From Paracoccaceae bacterium (GTDB taxonomy: Bacteria > Pseudomonadota > Alphaproteobacteria > Rhodobacterales > Rhodobacteraceae): 5,428 bases of DNA. Shown in pieces: positions 4,205-5,428 of the stretch (positions within the stretch are counted from its first letter, which is position 1; the number at the start of each line of letters is the position of its first letter). The position numbers were made by a program, and so were the translations under genes. The notes beneath the pieces are model-generated. The model was not told where the DNA came from. It searched no databases and saw only the letters and a list, made by a program, of their open reading frames with translations. Location: positions 1-5,428 of the forward strand of contig JALSRF010000032.1 in assembly GCA_026984895.1 (NCBI GenBank). The letters are read 5' to 3'.

Positions 4205-5428
4205 TTACGGCGTCGTCGCAGGGTCGGGTTCCGGCGCGGCCAGTTCGACGATGTCGAACATGATCCGGTTCAGTTCGAAATCCTTCGGCGTGTAGATGCG
4301 CGCAACCCCGAGCGCGCGCAGCCTGTCGGCATCCTCTTCGGGGATGATGCCGCCGGCAACCACCGGAATGTGGCCCAGCCCTTCGGCCTGCAACAGGTCC
4401 ATCAGCTCTTGCAGCAACGGCATGTGGCTGCCCGACAGGATCGAAAGCCCGATCACGTCGCAGCCCGCATCGCGCGCGCGGGCGACAATTTCGGCGGGGG
4501 TCAGGCGGATGCCGTCATAGGTGATCTCCATGCCGGCATCGCGGGCGCGCGCGGCGATCTGTTCGGCGCCGTTGGAATGACCGTCGAGCCCCGGTTTGCC
4601 GACCAGGAAGCGCAGACGCCGCCCCAGCCGATCCGAGACCGCATCCACCGCGAAGCTCGGCAAGCCCCTCGGTGCGATTCGACGGCGCGGCGGCAACGCC
4701 GGTGGGCGCGCGATAGCGGCCGAAGGTGGCGCGCAGCACCGCGCCCCATTCGCCGGTGGTGACGCCGGCGCGCGCTGCCTCGATCGAGGGCGGCATGATG
4801 TTGGCGCCGCTTGCCGCGGCTTCGCGTAGGGCGGCGAGCGCGCGTTGCACCGCGGCCGCGTCGCGGCTTTCGCGCCAGGCGACAAGGCGGGCGATCTGGT
4901 CGGTCTCGGCCTCGGGGTCCACGGTCATGATCGCCGCCTCGCCCGCGGTCAGCGGCGAGGCTTCGCCTTCGCGCCAGCGGTTGACGCCCACCACCACGGT
5001 TTCGCCGGCCTCGATCTTCGCGATACGTTCGGCATTGGCCTCGACCAGGCGCGATTTCATGTGCGCGATGGCGTTGACCGCGCCGCCCATGGCGTCGATC
5101 TGCGCCAGTTCGGCGCGCGCCGCCTCCTTGAGCGCCGCCACCTTGCGCTCGACCGCCGGGTTGCCGTCAAACAGGTCGTCGTATTCCAGCAGGTCGCTTT
5201 CGTAGGCCAGGATCTGCTGCATGCGCAGCGACCACTGCTGGTCCCAGGGGCGCGGCAGGCCGAGCGCCTCGTTCCAGGCCGGCAGTTGCACGGCGCGCGC
5301 GCGGGCGTTTTTCGACAGCGTCACCGCCAGCATTTCCAGCAGGATGCGATAGACGTTGTTTTCCGGCTGCTGTTCGGTGAGGCCGAGCGAATTCACCTGC
5401 ACCCCGTAGCGAAAGCGGCGGAATTTCG
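4205..5428 (-). pseudogene. ecm: Ethylmalonyl-CoA mutase (Ecm/MeaA), frameshifted, N-terminus outside the window
   Basis: This adenosylcobalamin-dependent mutase family converts ethylmalonyl-CoA to methylsuccinyl-CoA in the ethylmalonyl-CoA pathway. About 407 C-terminal codons are visible. The catalytic-domain part (5428 to about 4650) reads RRFRYGVQVNSLGLTEQQPE, then AWNEALGLPRPWDQQWSLRM, VVVGVNRW, TTGEWGAVLR and APSNRTEGLAELR. The B12-binding part, in another frame (about 4651-4205), reads VDAVSDRLGRRLRFLVGKPG and holds the base-off B12 motif DGHSNG, GLSILSGSH and VVAGGIIPEED, then YTPKDFEL, ending at TAA 4205-4207. No internal stop occurs in either part before the junction; past it the first frame continues as nonsense to a stop at 4515-4517. 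As written, the gene cannot make one intact protein. It could be a recent pseudogene, a sequencing or assembly error, or a natural split. Ecm rather than methylmalonyl-CoA mutase is my best reading, from recalled sequences. Confidence 0.85.
4646..4658 (-). other. Frameshift junction in the mutase gene
   Basis: On the minus strand the codons GAG CTT CGC (4658-4650) belong to the catalytic-domain frame, while GTG GAT GCG from 4648 belongs to the B12-domain frame; base 4649 is left over. Net change is +1, equivalent to loss of two or five bases. The junction lies in the linker between the two domains. No long homopolymer is present, so a simple homopolymer miscount is not the obvious cause. Confidence 0.75.

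Overview
The window looks like a chromosomal stretch of a high-GC alphaproteobacterium, most likely of the Rhodobacteraceae/Paracoccaceae group. The support is the opening residues of ribosomal protein L25, an ethylmalonyl-CoA mutase (Ecm/MeaA) of the kind this group uses for acetate assimilation, and the strongly GC-biased third codon positions. These are family resemblances recalled from memory; no search was run. Every gene I can support lies on the minus strand, so the order of transcription runs from high to low coordinates. Long plus-strand open frames exist but read as antisense shadows of GC-rich genes.

Layout, right to left. (1) 5428-4205: the C-terminal ~60% of an adenosylcobalamin-dependent mutase, best matched to ethylmalonyl-CoA mutase. 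The catalytic-domain frame and the B12-binding-domain frame are both well preserved but sit in different reading frames, joined at about 4649, so the gene is frameshifted in this sequence. (2) 4204-3957: a 248-base spacer holding an AT-rich promoter-like block and a striking 20-bp palindrome (GATTAG/CTAATC half-sites, plus a third half-site exactly 20 bp away) upstream of (3) 3956-3489, a secreted type-1 copper protein (cupredoxin, COG4454-like). (4) 3488-3278: a spacer with a long hairpin after the cupredoxin gene and a candidate promoter for (5) 3277-2744, a small LuxR-type regulator with two predicted membrane helices before its helix-turn-helix. (6) 2743-2469: a spacer without a convincing gene, with a 25-bp tandem duplication and a cluster of GCAAG/CTTGC pentamers. 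(7) 2468-1242: an M29 metallo-aminopeptidase with all six expected metal/catalytic residues. (8) 1143-427: purine-nucleoside phosphorylase DeoD, 98 bases downstream and possibly co-transcribed. (9) 426-219: a very GC-rich spacer with a tandem 23-bp repeat that makes a strong G-quadruplex candidate. (10) 218-1: the N-terminus of ribosomal protein L25 (RplY), running off the left edge.

The genes do not form one obvious pathway. The aminopeptidase and DeoD could share a salvage role (peptide and nucleoside breakdown). The cupredoxin and the membrane LuxR-type regulator are neighbours, and the regulator's short predicted periplasmic loop carries His and Met residues; that they form a copper- or redox-responsive pair is only a hypothesis. 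The strongest directly visible oddities are the mutase frameshift at the domain linker, the GATTAG palindrome array, and the G-rich tandem repeat beside deoD. I do not see a defence system, mobile element, CRISPR array, tRNA or rRNA.
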